A DNA stretch of 25,749 nt, taken from the IMG/VR virus record IMGVR_UViG_3300017763_000162, positions 1 through 25,749 of that record. One strand, 5' to 3'. The DNA is from a virus. Position 1 is the first letter of the stretch. Every line of letters begins with the position of its first letter. A model generated the notes under the pieces. It made no database searches, was not told the DNA's origin, and was given only the letters and a program-made list of their open reading frames with translations. The position numbers were made by a program, and so were the translations under genes. Positions 14,504 through 20,685 of the stretch are shown here, one piece after another.

Positions 14504-15115
14504 GTGAAAATTTCAGACGATTTCGTTTCAGCTTTTCAATCAGAGCCAGAAAATTCTTCTTCTTCAGCAACAGATTACTTTCGGCCAAAGACCGTAGAAC
14601 CTGGTAAGCCAGCGGTTTTTGCTTTACTTGAAGAAGATCCATGTGAGTGGTACTTGGTTTGGGGCACACCAGTCGCAGGTGGCAATAATAAGCCTTTCCG
14701 TTTTTTGGAAAAGCCAAGCGATGAAGACATTGAGTTGGAGCTTGGCAAGGCTTTTACCCGTGCTTTGAACTATGAAAAGACAGATACCGACAAGATTTAC
14801 AAGTGCTTGACGTTCCCAATTTTTAACTGGGAGTTGGGCGCTGTTCAGGTTTTTGAAATTCCACAGATTTCAATTGCAAAGCAGTTTTACACCTATGGGA
14901 CTGAAAAAGCTTATAGGAATAAATTGCTTGATTATGATTTCAAGCTTGAAAAAGAAATTACAGGTGGCAAGACTAAGTACAACTTGCGTGTTATCCCTCG
15001 TGACGAAGAGGAGCATGACGATCTGGTCATGCAGAAGGAATGGAAGCGTGTCCAAAAAGCAGGTTTTGATTTAAACCGGCTTTTGACTGATGGCAATCCG
15101 TTTAGCGAGGGTTGA
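14504..15115 (+). CDS. ssDNA-binding-like protein (gp32/OB-fold type)
   Basis: This 203-residue protein starts with GTG. The pattern KPFRFLEKPSDED, then KCLTFPIFNWELGAVQVFEI and PQISIAKQFYTYG, then YDFKLEKEITGGKTKYNLRV, matches my memory of phage single-strand-binding proteins (xFxVWNYxxxxVQVLEITQxSI...YDIxIxRxGxxxxTxYxVxP). Residues 1-25 are disordered and Ser-rich. Family members coat ssDNA in replication and recombination. The gene lies divergent from the helicase and in line with a recombination-type exonuclease. The leader (CCAAACAACACATTTTCCC) has no Shine-Dalgarno sequence. The assignment rests on pattern memory. Confidence 0.65.
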   Translation: MKISDDFVSAFQSEPENSSSSATDYFRPKTVEPGKPAVFALLEEDPCEWYLVWGTPVAGGNNKPFRFLEKPSDEDIELELGKAFTRALNYEKTDTDKIYKCLTFPIFNWELGAVQVFEIPQISIAKQFYTYGTEKAYRNKLLDYDFKLEKEITGGKTKYNLRVIPRDEEEHDDLVMQKEWKRVQKAGFDLNRLLTDGNPFSEG

Positions 15116-15121
15116 ACCAAA

Positions 15122-15355
15122 ATGCACGATCTTGTTACTAATGAAAACGGTGACATCCTTTGCCCTATATGCGGTTTTAATTATCTGCATTTAGCTAAGG
15201 TCAACAGTCACGATGAGAGTGCCTCTTTGACTTTTTGGTGTGAAGGCTGTCACATGCACGGAGATCAAAGGTTAACTTTCGATAATTACAAGGGGCATAC
15301 AAGAGTCTTCTGGCAAGAGGGCAAGAATCTTGGTCCTGTCCCATTCAACACTTAG
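15122..15355 (+). CDS. small zinc-ribbon protein
   Basis: This 77-residue protein has two CxxC knuckles, C14-P-I-C17 and C40-E-G-C43, about 22 residues apart, which predicts a four-cysteine zinc ribbon; H44 and H46 follow the second pair. The rest is polar (LTFDNYKGHTRVFWQEGKN). It starts 6 bp after the SSB-like gene and is probably cotranscribed with it. Possible roles are DNA or RNA binding in replication or transcription; the sequence does not decide. Confidence 0.75.
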   Translation: MHDLVTNENGDILCPICGFNYLHLAKVNSHDESASLTFWCEGCHMHGDQRLTFDNYKGHTRVFWQEGKNLGPVPFNT

Positions 15356-15449
15356 CGTTAGTTCTTCATCTCAGGCGTCAAACATCAACTGCTGGCATGT
15401 TGTTGTTTGTGTAAGTCCTGAAAACTCCACCAGTTTCACCAGTTTCACC

Positions 15450-15953
15450 ATGCAACAACCAAACGTAAATCTCTTAAAGAGAAAAGGATTAGGACGCATT
15501 CTGCGAAAAGCAGAGCACAAGAACATGTTTGTAGTCGAGGTCAGTTATGACCCTGACAACGAAGAAACAGGCAGAGATTCACTTTGTTTTTTGCACAACA
15601 AAACAAAGCAAGCTTGGATGCTTGAAGCTTTGGATGAAGGTGACGTGATTGGCATTGAATTGCCATTAAAGCCAGGTCGTGGCAGCGATCCGCTGACTAC
15701 ACTTTTGCAAAACATGGATCAGCCTGAAGACATTCAGGCAAGAGGCCCTGCCATTGCGATAACAGGAGTTGAGACCAAGCTTGCTTCTGAGCAATTTTCT
15801 GCTGATAAATGCAAGAAATTATCAGGCAAGTTAAGAGATCCAAGAACAGAGCAGGCTTTTAACAAGTTCCAAGAAGAACGTGGCCTGACAATGTCTGAGA
15901 CCTTAGAGATCTTGGTGCGAGACAGCCTTATCGCTAAAGGCTTTAGTGCATGA
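15450..15953 (+). CDS. phage protein of unknown function with RHH-like C-terminus
   Basis: I start this at the ATG 15450 (167 aa, MQQPNVNLLKRKGLGRILRK); the open frame upstream to 15330 reads as Ser-rich low-complexity sequence overlapping the zinc-ribbon gene. The N-terminal two thirds look like a mixed beta domain (NMFVVEVSYDPDNEETGRDS, DEGDVIGIELPLKPGRGSDP). The C-terminal FNKFQEERGLTMSETLEIL and VRDSLIAKGF resemble the two helices of a ribbon-helix-helix domain. The leader repeats CCAGTTTCA twice, is C/T/A-rich, and has no Shine-Dalgarno sequence. Its position between SSB and exonuclease suggests a role in DNA metabolism. Confidence 0.65.
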   Translation: MQQPNVNLLKRKGLGRILRKAEHKNMFVVEVSYDPDNEETGRDSLCFLHNKTKQAWMLEALDEGDVIGIELPLKPGRGSDPLTTLLQNMDQPEDIQARGPAIAITGVETKLASEQFSADKCKKLSGKLRDPRTEQAFNKFQEERGLTMSETLEILVRDSLIAKGFSA

Positions 15954-15977
15954 TTTGGAGCCGGAGCCTTGCGCTCC

Positions 15978-16005
15978 TCCTCTTTTCATGTAAAGTAAAT
16001 TTGGG
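15978..16005 (+). promoter_or_regulatory. weak sigma70-like promoter candidate
   Basis: TTGCGC (about 15969) and TAAAGT (about 15991) are spaced 16 nt in the 64-bp gap before the gene at 16018. Each hexamer has two mismatches to consensus. A short GC-rich hairpin (GGAGC/GCTCC) lies just upstream. Low confidence. Confidence 0.2.
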
Positions 16006-16017
16006 AAAGAGCGTCTA

Positions 16018-16215
16018 ATGACCGGTACAACGGAACTACCCGAGACAGTGACAGTGTTTTTAGAGGATGGTTCGGTTGCTGTTACGGTCGGCCATCTAAC
16101 AGGATGGGTATCGAGCGCCCATTTGGTTGAGCCAAAAGCAAACCAGCTGATGCGTGCATGGCTGGAACAAAAATCAGAAGCTCTATTAAATGAGGACTAT
16201 GACGGAGCAGCTTGA
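16018..16215 (+). CDS. small phage protein, unknown function
   Basis: This 65-residue protein starts MTGTTELPETVTVFLEDGSV and continues VAVTVGHLTGWVSSAHLVEP, a compact beta-rich half, then a helix (NQLMRAWLEQKSEALL). The ATG at 16018 follows GGGAAAGAGCG. Its end overlaps the exonuclease start by 26 bp or 17 bp, depending on which ATG is used there. No motif is recognised. Confidence 0.6.
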   Translation: MTGTTELPETVTVFLEDGSVAVTVGHLTGWVSSAHLVEPKANQLMRAWLEQKSEALLNEDYDGAA

Positions 16216-17020
16216 CGCCCAAGACATATTGGCGTCACTGCGTCGATGGCAACTGGAGCAGGATAATTCTGGTCCATTTAGGGTTTACAGAGATCAAGAA
16301 GGGCAGATTTATCACTCTGTCACCCATATCCTGAAGCACACAGCCCCTCAAGCACAGAAGGATGCACTGGAACAATGGTCTAAGCGGCCTGGCAGTTCAT
16401 TGGAACGTGATCTTGCCTGTAACAGGGGTACTATTGCCCATGAGCATTGCGAGTATGTACTCAAGACCGCAGCCAAGCTGGCCCGTCAAAGTGCCAACAA
16501 GAAGGGAGCGTGGAAGGTTTGGGATGATGGTTTGGCACGTCCTCCAAAAGCCATCACCACCTGGGCACTTAAGAAGTCGCAAAAAGGCTCGCCAAAAGTT
16601 CCATGGCCCGCCCGTAAGTACGCCAGAGGTTTATCCGACTGGTTGGTGAGTGGATCAGTAAAAGCCATTCATGCCTCAGAGTTCAGTGTGAGCCATTCAT
16701 CTGGCTTTGCTGGAACGGCAGATGCGTTGCTGGATACAGAGCTAGGGCTAACGATCTGCGACTTCAAGACCAGCGGCAGGGACACAGACAAGCCAGAAGC
16801 GTGGTTAAAGGACCATCAGGACCAGCTAGGCGCTTATAGCCTTGCGTTACACGAGAGAGCAGGCATTCGTGTTGCTGGTGGAGCGGTAATCATTGGCAAG
16901 CCTGACGGTTCGATCCAATTAAGAATGCTGAGCGAGCTTGAGATGCGTGGATGCGAAGTTAGGTGGCAAGAGCGTATGGACCGTTATATGGCGATGGTTG
17001 CTGTTGGAGCGGTGGGATGA
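16190..17020 (+). CDS. PD-(D/E)XK (RecB/Cas4-like) exonuclease
   Basis: This 276-residue protein is in the RecB-type nuclease family (counted from the ATG at 16190; an ATG at 16199 is equally possible, with AGGA just before it). Visible motifs: G80-TIAH84-EHCE88, the H motif; GFAGTADALLD with D178; ICDFKTSG with D191 and K193, the metal-binding D-x-K; and Q212-LGAY216. Before the nuclease core is a helical part with SVTHILK. Such phage enzymes resect DNA ends and can act with an SSB or annealing protein in recombination, repair or host DNA breakdown. Here it is in line with the SSB-like gene. The next gene overlaps by 4 bp. Confidence 0.85.
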   Translation: MRTMTEQLDAQDILASLRRWQLEQDNSGPFRVYRDQEGQIYHSVTHILKHTAPQAQKDALEQWSKRPGSSLERDLACNRGTIAHEHCEYVLKTAAKLARQSANKKGAWKVWDDGLARPPKAITTWALKKSQKGSPKVPWPARKYARGLSDWLVSGSVKAIHASEFSVSHSSGFAGTADALLDTELGLTICDFKTSGRDTDKPEAWLKDHQDQLGAYSLALHERAGIRVAGGAVIIGKPDGSIQLRMLSELEMRGCEVRWQERMDRYMAMVAVGAVG

Positions 17021-17199
17021 AGCTTGAAGAAGCGTTAGATCTTTGTTATCGGGGCAAGAAGAATGTGGCGAAAGCAGCCGCAGAGGTAGAAATCCCATTC
17101 ATAGAGATGAAACGTCTGCTGACTGCTTACATTGAAGAACGACCAATAAGCGGCCATTCATGGGAAGAAGAGCTAGAAGTTAGCTGGCCTTATTGTTAA
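17017..17199 (+). CDS. 60-aa protein, cyanophage type, HTH-like
   Basis: The ATG at 17017 overlaps the exonuclease stop (ATGA), and GGAG at 17006-17009 lies 7 nt upstream, so I reject the longer frame from 16963. The product reads MKLEEALDLCYRGKKNVAKA, then AAEVEIPFIEMKRLL, ending ELEVSWPYC. The KNVAKAAAEVEIPFIEMKRL segment looks like a short helix-turn-helix. From memory, proteins with EALDLCYRGKKNVAKAAAE...ELSWP(F/Y) are common in marine cyanophages. The stop overlaps the convergent minus-strand gene by 3 bp. Confidence 0.75.
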   Translation: MKLEEALDLCYRGKKNVAKAAAEVEIPFIEMKRLLTAYIEERPISGHSWEEELEVSWPYC

Positions 17200-17360
17200 T
17201 CATTAGGATCAACGCGACCAGTCTTTAGGGCATGAAGGTAAGCACGTTCAAGGGTTGTAAGTCCTTTACTGTGTTTATGGTGGAGCGCAGCAAGTGCCCT
17301 AGTTTTGGCGGCTGCTATGACTTCATGCGGTCGATTATTCCAGTTAATATCACCACTCAT
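17196..17360 (-). CDS. 54-aa protein, last gene of the minus-strand small-gene operon
   Basis: Found by translating the gap on the minus strand: ATG at 17360, TAA at 17196-17198. It starts MSGDINWNNRPHEVIAAAKT and continues RALAALHHKHSKGLTTLERA, a helical basic protein. The start overlaps the stop of the upstream gene by 4 bp, which strongly supports it. There is no recognised family. Confidence 0.7.
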   Translation of the reverse strand: MSGDINWNNRPHEVIAAAKTRALAALHHKHSKGLTTLERAYLHALKTGRVDPND

Positions 17361-17644
17361 GACCATTCAACCTCATTAATTAAGGACGATAAAACCTTTA
17401 ATGATTGAACGCTAGATAGTTTGCGTTGAGATCTACTCAAGGCAGCGCCAACCATATCAGGATCGCCTAATTTTATGTCGTTCTCCATCTCTTGAGCTAT
17501 CAATTTAAGACTAAATTCCAAACGTTCTGGAATATAGTTTTCAAGATGATTTGAGGCTATAGCTTGTTTCCTGCCAATGATGACAGATAACAATTGGTTG
17601 ATGGCGCGGTCGGCTTGTTGGCGTGAGATTAATTCTTTAGTCAT
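17357..17644 (-). CDS. helical phage protein in the small-gene operon
   Basis: This 95-residue protein starts MTKELISRQQADRAINQLLS and is predicted to be all helical (RLEFSLKLIAQEMENDIKLG, ALSRSQRKLSSVQSLKVLSS). It has no known motif. Its start touches the stop of the upstream gene by one base (TAATG), and its stop overlaps the next start by 4 bp. It is clearly part of a translationally coupled set. Confidence 0.7.
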   Translation of the reverse strand: MTKELISRQQADRAINQLLSVIIGRKQAIASNHLENYIPERLEFSLKLIAQEMENDIKLGDPDMVGAALSRSQRKLSSVQSLKVLSSLINEVEWS

Positions 17645-17868
17645 TAGTGAAAGAAGTCGTAAGAGGTTTGTGGTGTTGGATCGTAATTTACTTCGGCTTC
17701 CAGCAATGGGATGATTTCGTATTCAAGAAGATCCCGCATTGAATGCGTAAGGTGTTCATCCATCATATGGCGCTTGTTTTCACGCTCAATGATGGCTTGA
17801 AGTTCTTTGAGGATCCTCTCAAGCTTGGCTGATTCGTACTCTTGTTCTGGTTGGTAGTGGTACGTCAT
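17644..17868 (-). CDS. small coiled-coil-like protein in the small-gene operon
   Basis: This 74-residue protein starts MTYHYQPEQEYESAKLERIL and has a charged helical stretch (KELQAIIERENKRHMMDEHL) followed by LLEYEIIPLLEAEV and an aromatic end. Heptad-like spacing suggests a coiled coil. It overlaps the upstream gene by 4 bp (ATGA) and the downstream gene by one base. Function unknown. Confidence 0.7.
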   Translation of the reverse strand: MTYHYQPEQEYESAKLERILKELQAIIERENKRHMMDEHLTHSMRDLLEYEIIPLLEAEVNYDPTPQTSYDFFH

Positions 17869-18110
17869 GAGTGATTACGGATAAAAGTTTTACATTTAGC
17901 GACTTGATCAGCATCGATAACTTGATCAGGATCGCAAGAGTTAGACAGCATCAAACCATCACCATCTTTAATCGAGTTAAAGGTGCTGATGTAATAGCTG
18001 CTAACCAGGGACCCAGCCCTGGTTTTAAAGAAGATAATCTTCTCGGTTTTGCTGGTGTAACGTCCCAAGCTTGCGATTAGGAAGTCACCGGATTTGGTGT
18101 TGATGTTCAT
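17865..18110 (-). CDS. small protein in the small-gene operon, unknown function
   Basis: I place the start at the ATG 18110, which shares one base with the stop of the upstream gene (TAATG). The longer frame to 18158 would overlap that gene by 49 bp. The 81-residue product, MNINTKSGDFLIASLGRYTS and then KIIFFKTRAGSLVSSYYIST, looks like a small beta-rich protein with a C-terminal helix (DADQVAKCKTFIRNH). A hairpin with a short T run on the plus strand lies inside it (18003-18026). Confidence 0.65.
   Translation of the reverse strand: MNINTKSGDFLIASLGRYTSKTEKIIFFKTRAGSLVSSYYISTFNSIKDGDGLMLSNSCDPDQVIDADQVAKCKTFIRNHS
18003..18026 (+). terminator. terminator-like hairpin on the strand opposite to the small-gene operon
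   Basis: AACCAGGG at 18003-18010 and CCCTGGTT at 18017-18024 form a perfect 8-bp stem with a 6-nt loop, followed by a short T run (18023-18026). It could stop plus-strand transcripts that run past the convergent gene ending at 17199. The short T run and its place inside a coding region lower confidence. Confidence 0.4.
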
Positions 18111-18475
18111 TAGACGAAGGTGGTTGGTGATGTGCTTTGTGGTGCGTAGCCATTCCATTGTTTGGCCTGGTTTATGGCCTTAATTAGGCCACAGGTCATT
18201 TTGTCGTCACCAGTGGCCACAGTCACCTCCAAACGGTGCTGAAGCATCGCAAGGATAGTGTCTGTATCCATTGGCTCAGAGGCTTCTTCTTGGCTTGGTC
18301 CGTCATCACTCAGCTGTATCTCAGCATGAACCGCTTTGATGTCGTCATAGGCTGTGGTGCGTGACACCCCATACTTTGCTGAAATCATGGTTGCAATGGT
18401 CTGGACTTTGGCATTCCTTTCAAGAAAGGACCTGGCAAAGCTATGGCGAGCTTTGACTTCAAGATGAGTTGACAT
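18110..18475 (-). CDS. helix-turn-helix protein, regulator or second small-terminase-like
   Basis: This 121-residue protein starts MSTHLEVKARHSFARSFLER. Residues ~22-50 (AKVQTIATMISAKYGVSRTT then AYDDIKAVHAEI) are a textbook helix-turn-helix. An acidic linker (SDDGPSQEEASEPMDTD) leads to a helical part (ILAMLQHRLEVTVATGDDK and CGLIKAINQAKQWNGY). N-terminal HTH plus helical oligomer part is the layout of phage small terminases, but a better candidate lies at 21169 next to TerL, so a regulatory role is equally likely. Just upstream is a tandem 9-bp repeat (GGAAAAGTC, 18485-18502). The downstream gene is coupled by TAATG. Confidence 0.7.
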   Translation of the reverse strand: MSTHLEVKARHSFARSFLERNAKVQTIATMISAKYGVSRTTAYDDIKAVHAEIQLSDDGPSQEEASEPMDTDTILAMLQHRLEVTVATGDDKMTCGLIKAINQAKQWNGYAPQSTSPTTFV

Positions 18476-18509
18476 TGAAAAACAGGAAAAGTCGGAAAAG
18501 TCGGATTAA

Positions 18510-18674
18510 TCAGAAATTTTTTGTTTTCATAAGTGTTGCAAGTTTTGCCAAACACAAATGCAAGTCTGCGATTTCATGTTCAAACCCAACAAACCCATCA
18601 CAAATACATTTATCCAATTTTTCAGAGAGGACCGAATAGATATAATCTAATTCGTGAGCCGTGAGTTTTTTCAT
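18510..18674 (-). CDS. 54-aa helical protein in the small-gene operon
   Basis: The ATG at 18674 overlaps the upstream stop by 4 bp, so I prefer it over the frame start at 18731. The product MKKLTAHELDYIYSVLSEKL, then DKCICDGFVGFEHEIADLHL, ends LATLMKTKNF. It is a mostly helical protein with three cysteines. No known family. Confidence 0.65.
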   Translation of the reverse strand: MKKLTAHELDYIYSVLSEKLDKCICDGFVGFEHEIADLHLCLAKLATLMKTKNF

Positions 18675-18880
18675 TTGAGATTTGGGTTGAGTTCTGCTGG
18701 GGATGGGATACTTGTTACTTCTTCTCGCCAAAGTTCCTCGGCTATGAGATCGTCTAATTTTTGCTTTTGGTAATAGTCGATTTCGTTAGCCTCAAGCATT
18801 GCCTGGATATCTGCTTCGCTAGGTGGCCATTTAGGCTCCAATTCACTAGGAAGCATGAACTCGTCAGAATAGTGATTCAT
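18671..18880 (-). CDS. 69-aa acidic protein in the small-gene operon
   Basis: It starts MNHYSDEFMLPSELEPKWPP and continues with a charged helical part (SEADIQAMLEANEIDYYQKQ, KLDDLIAEELWREEV). It is strongly acidic, without membrane segments. It lies 3 bp after the 58-aa gene and overlaps the next start by 4 bp. Small acidic phage proteins often act on host nucleic-acid-binding proteins; here that is only a possibility. Confidence 0.65.
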   Translation of the reverse strand: MNHYSDEFMLPSELEPKWPPSEADIQAMLEANEIDYYQKQKLDDLIAEELWREEVTSIPSPAELNPNLK

Positions 18881-18883
18881 TGA

Positions 18884-19060
18884 TTAGAAAAATTCAGGGT
18901 TAAGATGTGGAACGCTTAGAATCAGTCCAGTGTCAGTGTCTAACACTTTCTCTCTTGCCAGTTCGTCGCCTTCATGTTCTTTCCATCCGTCATAATCTCC
19001 GCTGTCGGATAAGATTTTGCGGATGCGTTTAAAATGGCGATCATATTCTTTGTCTGTCAC
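18884..19060 (-). CDS. 58-aa protein in the small-gene operon (GTG start)
   Basis: Found by translating the gap on the minus strand: GTG at 19060, TAA at 18884-18886. The product MTDKEYDRHFKRIRKILSDS, then GDYDGWKEHEGDELAREKVL, ends SVPHLNPEFF. The GTG shares one base with the upstream TAG (TAGTG), and the stop lies 3 bp before the next ATG. The continuous coupling and coding-like sequence make it convincing. Unknown function. Confidence 0.7.
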   Translation of the reverse strand: MTDKEYDRHFKRIRKILSDSGDYDGWKEHEGDELAREKVLDTDTGLILSVPHLNPEFF

Positions 19061-19275
19061 TAGTTAAACCGTGTTGTGTTTTGGTGCGGTCCAGTGATAT
19101 ACCAGCTGCACACACTGCCCGGAATCCCGCGATTAGCCAGTGATTGGTTGTATTGGTCAGCCAGATAGTCAGCGTCCCACTGATTTGTAGTTAAGTGATG
19201 GATGACTTGATGGCCGTGTCGCTCTGTGTACTGGCAAAGATGAAAGACTTCAGAATCTTGGTTTGATTTGTTCAT
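19060..19275 (-). CDS. first gene of the minus-strand small-gene operon
   Basis: I start this at the ATG 19275 (71 aa, MNKSNQDSEVFHLCQYTERH), not at the in-frame ATG 19335. The CA-rich leader ACCAACAACAACCACA, shared with the gene at 20093, lies 5 nt upstream, and the TTGACA promoter candidate at 19346-19351 would start transcription between the two ATGs. The product has HGHQVIHHLTTNQWDADYLA followed by YNQSLANRGIPGSVCSWYIT. It looks like a small mixed-fold protein without a recognised motif. Confidence 0.6.
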   Translation of the reverse strand: MNKSNQDSEVFHLCQYTERHGHQVIHHLTTNQWDADYLADQYNQSLANRGIPGSVCSWYITGPHQNTTRFN

Positions 19276-19280
19276 AGGCT

Positions 19281-19296
19281 TGTGGTTGTTGTTGGT
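19281..19296 (-). promoter_or_regulatory. CA-rich leader element, copy 1
   Basis: The minus-strand sequence ACCAACAACAACCACA lies 5 nt before the ATG at 19275. An exact 16-base copy lies before the gene at 20093. No Shine-Dalgarno sequence is present. Unstructured CA-rich leaders can bind ribosomal protein S1 and raise initiation; this role is inferred. Confidence 0.6.
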
Positions 19297-19315
19297 ACGG
19301 GAGACTGAACTCCCT

Positions 19316-19351
19316 TGTGGCACATTAGTCGACATTTCAGAGTTCTGTCAA
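19316..19351 (-). promoter_or_regulatory. promoter candidate with overlapping TGTGGCACA inverted repeat
   Basis: On the minus strand, a perfect -35 TTGACA (19351-19346), an 18-nt spacer and TAATGT (19327-19322) form a sigma70-like promoter with a weak -10. TGTGGCACA (19316-19324), an imperfect palindrome TGTG-N-CACA, overlaps the -10. Transcription would start near 19315 and give a ~40-nt leader for the gene at 19275. A repressor bound there could block the promoter. Confidence 0.45.
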
Positions 19352-19356
19352 CAGGC

Positions 19357-19380
19357 AAAAAAATAAGCCCTTACGGGCTT
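19357..19380 (-). terminator. rho-independent terminator after the Cys-rich gene
   Basis: On the minus strand, AAGCCC-GTAA-GGGCTT is followed by A and T7 (A7 on the plus strand at 19357-19363). It lies 6 bp after the stop of the gene ending at 19386 and before the next promoter. Confidence 0.85.
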
Positions 19381-19385
19381 GGTTT

Positions 19386-20093
19386 TCATTGTGGCTTGAA
19401 ATGTCGCGATCCTGTCCCATGGACCTCAACAAAGATGTCCGCTTTGTCTCCATCACATAAGGAACAGGTTTGGCATTGCGCTTGGGATGCCTCAACAGTC
19501 GCAGGGCACTGACGGCCTGAGAATCCCTTGCTTCCCTTAGGCACCACTGCGAAGGTCTTCCAGCCATGGCTTGAGGCTTCCAGGTAATCCCTTAAGCCAT
19601 CACAGGAGGCTTGCAAGCTACCCTTAGACCATTGTGCGAAGGGTTCCCGCCACTGGTGCGTGTAACCTGTGTGCCCTGCTGCGGCACCGTTGACAGCATG
19701 AAAGATCACAGGATCGATGACTGCTGGATCGCCATAAGCTCCCCACCTAATCTTTTTGTGGCTTAGGTAACGCTCGCCATCTGCAACCGTTAAATCCGTT
19801 TCGTAGCCTCCCTTCTTGTAAGTTCTCCACACTGCTAATGGTGCTTGCCCTGCGTTGACGTAACAGGTCCGGGAGCCATCAGCCTGTTTCCTGTGTCTGC
19901 AGTTGCCGCAGATTGACAAGTCCTGTCCTGTTGCAATGGCTGTCACTGGGTCAACGTCAGACCTGAGAATCCAGGCCTGACACATCGGGCCGGTTTTCCT
20001 GTTGCTACTCTCGAGCGTTAAGACAACAACGAAGGGTTTGCCATCGATAGGTGATAACCCTTCTTGCAAGACGAATCCCTTAGGTTTTTTCAT
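19386..20093 (-). CDS. cysteine-rich phage/plasmid family protein of unknown function
   Basis: This 235-residue protein has no signal peptide. Conserved-looking blocks: FVVVLTLESSNRKTGPMCQA, SICGNCRHR with a CxxC pair at ~62-65, TCYVNAGQAPLAVW, KKIRWGAYGDPAVI, GHTGYTHQW, then RQCPATVEASQAQCQTCSLC near the end. I recognise SSNxKTG...ICGxCPHR...CYVNxGQAPxxVW...WGAYGDPAxVP...GHTGYTHQW from phages and plasmids of many bacteria (possibly DUF7227; name from memory). Seven or so cysteines in CxxC-type pairs suggest zinc or an Fe-S cluster. It is monocistronic: it has its own CA-rich leader and a terminator on each side. No activity is known to me. Confidence 0.8.
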   Translation of the reverse strand: MKKPKGFVLQEGLSPIDGKPFVVVLTLESSNRKTGPMCQAWILRSDVDPVTAIATGQDLSICGNCRHRKQADGSRTCYVNAGQAPLAVWRTYKKGGYETDLTVADGERYLSHKKIRWGAYGDPAVIDPVIFHAVNGAAAGHTGYTHQWREPFAQWSKGSLQASCDGLRDYLEASSHGWKTFAVVPKGSKGFSGRQCPATVEASQAQCQTCSLCDGDKADIFVEVHGTGSRHFKPQ

Positions 20094-20104
20094 TGTGGTT
20101 TAAG

Positions 20105-20148
20105 TGTGGTTGTTGTTGGTGCGGTTGGTTGTGTGTGGTTGTGGCACA
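20105..20148 (-). promoter_or_regulatory. CA-rich leader element, copy 2, with TGTGGCACA
   Basis: On the minus strand, ACCAACAACAACCACA (20120-20105) lies 11 nt before the ATG at 20093, preceded by more CA-rich sequence (CACACACAACCAACCG). TGTGGCACA lies at 20140-20148, 47 nt from the start codon, close to the 41-nt spacing seen for the gene at 19275. There is no Shine-Dalgarno sequence. Confidence 0.55.
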
Positions 20149-20157
20149 GCGTACCAT

Positions 20158-20181
20158 AAAAAAGACCCGGCAGATGCCGGG
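20158..20181 (-). terminator. rho-independent terminator after the small membrane protein gene
   Basis: On the minus strand, CCCGGC-ATCT-GCCGGG is followed by TCTTTTTT. It lies 7 bp after the stop at 20188 and upstream of the leader of the next gene. Confidence 0.85.
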
Positions 20182-20187
20182 GTGTTG

Positions 20188-20379
20188 TTATCTTCCATAA
20201 ACTGTCAACATGCACAAGTCCGCTTGTTGACTATTCTTTGCCATGCATCTTCTCATCGCTTGTTCATTTTCTGCTCCGAAAATACATGCGACAAATGTCA
20301 AACAGAACAGAAATGTTGAGAGTGCTGTGGTGATCCTCAGAGCGTCAATTGTTGACTCCTGAACGTATCTTAAGGCCAT
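20188..20379 (-). CDS. small membrane protein with exported Cys-containing tail
   Basis: This 63-residue protein starts MALRYVQESTIDALRITTAL, has a hydrophobic segment at ~18-36 (TALSTFLFCLTFVACIFGA) and a polar tail (ENEQAMRRCMAKNSQQADLC). It has its own terminator and a CA-rich leader (ACTCAACCACACCAACCACC directly before the ATG), which supports a real gene. It could be a small inner-membrane or superinfection-exclusion type protein; that is only a guess from topology. Confidence 0.6.
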   Translation of the reverse strand: MALRYVQESTIDALRITTALSTFLFCLTFVACIFGAENEQAMRRCMAKNSQQADLCMLTVYGR

Positions 20380-20685
20380 GGTGGTTGGTGTGGTTGAGTG
20401 GTTAAAGGGTTACTTACAGGCTTGTGTACCATGCCTTTAGGGTGGTTTTCCTATGCATTGCCTGAGAGCGGCTCAAGACCGGCTTAGGCTGCGAGGATGC
20501 AGCTGTAACGCTGCGAGTTGTGCAAGTGCTGAGAGAGAATAAAGTGTTTTTGCTCTCAGTTCCTAAATATTAGTCGATTTGTGCCACATTTGGAAGACCC
20601 AAAGCAAAAAGAAATGTTAAGCCTGTGAGCGACAGCTGGCGACTGGCACAGGGGGAAGGGTTGCAGATCGCTAGAGCGCATAGCG

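Noticed and set aside
17196-19275. CRISPR array or toxin-antitoxin block
   Set aside because: No regular repeat/spacer pattern, and none of the small proteins resembles a known toxin. The overlapping genes fit a phage early operon better.
20395-20480. tRNA-like stretch (GTTGAGTGGTTAAAGG resembles a Ser/Leu tRNA D-arm)
   Set aside because: No T-arm (no GGTTCRA-type sequence) or acceptor pairing could be found downstream; the G/T-rich sequence is better explained as the complement of the CA-rich leader.
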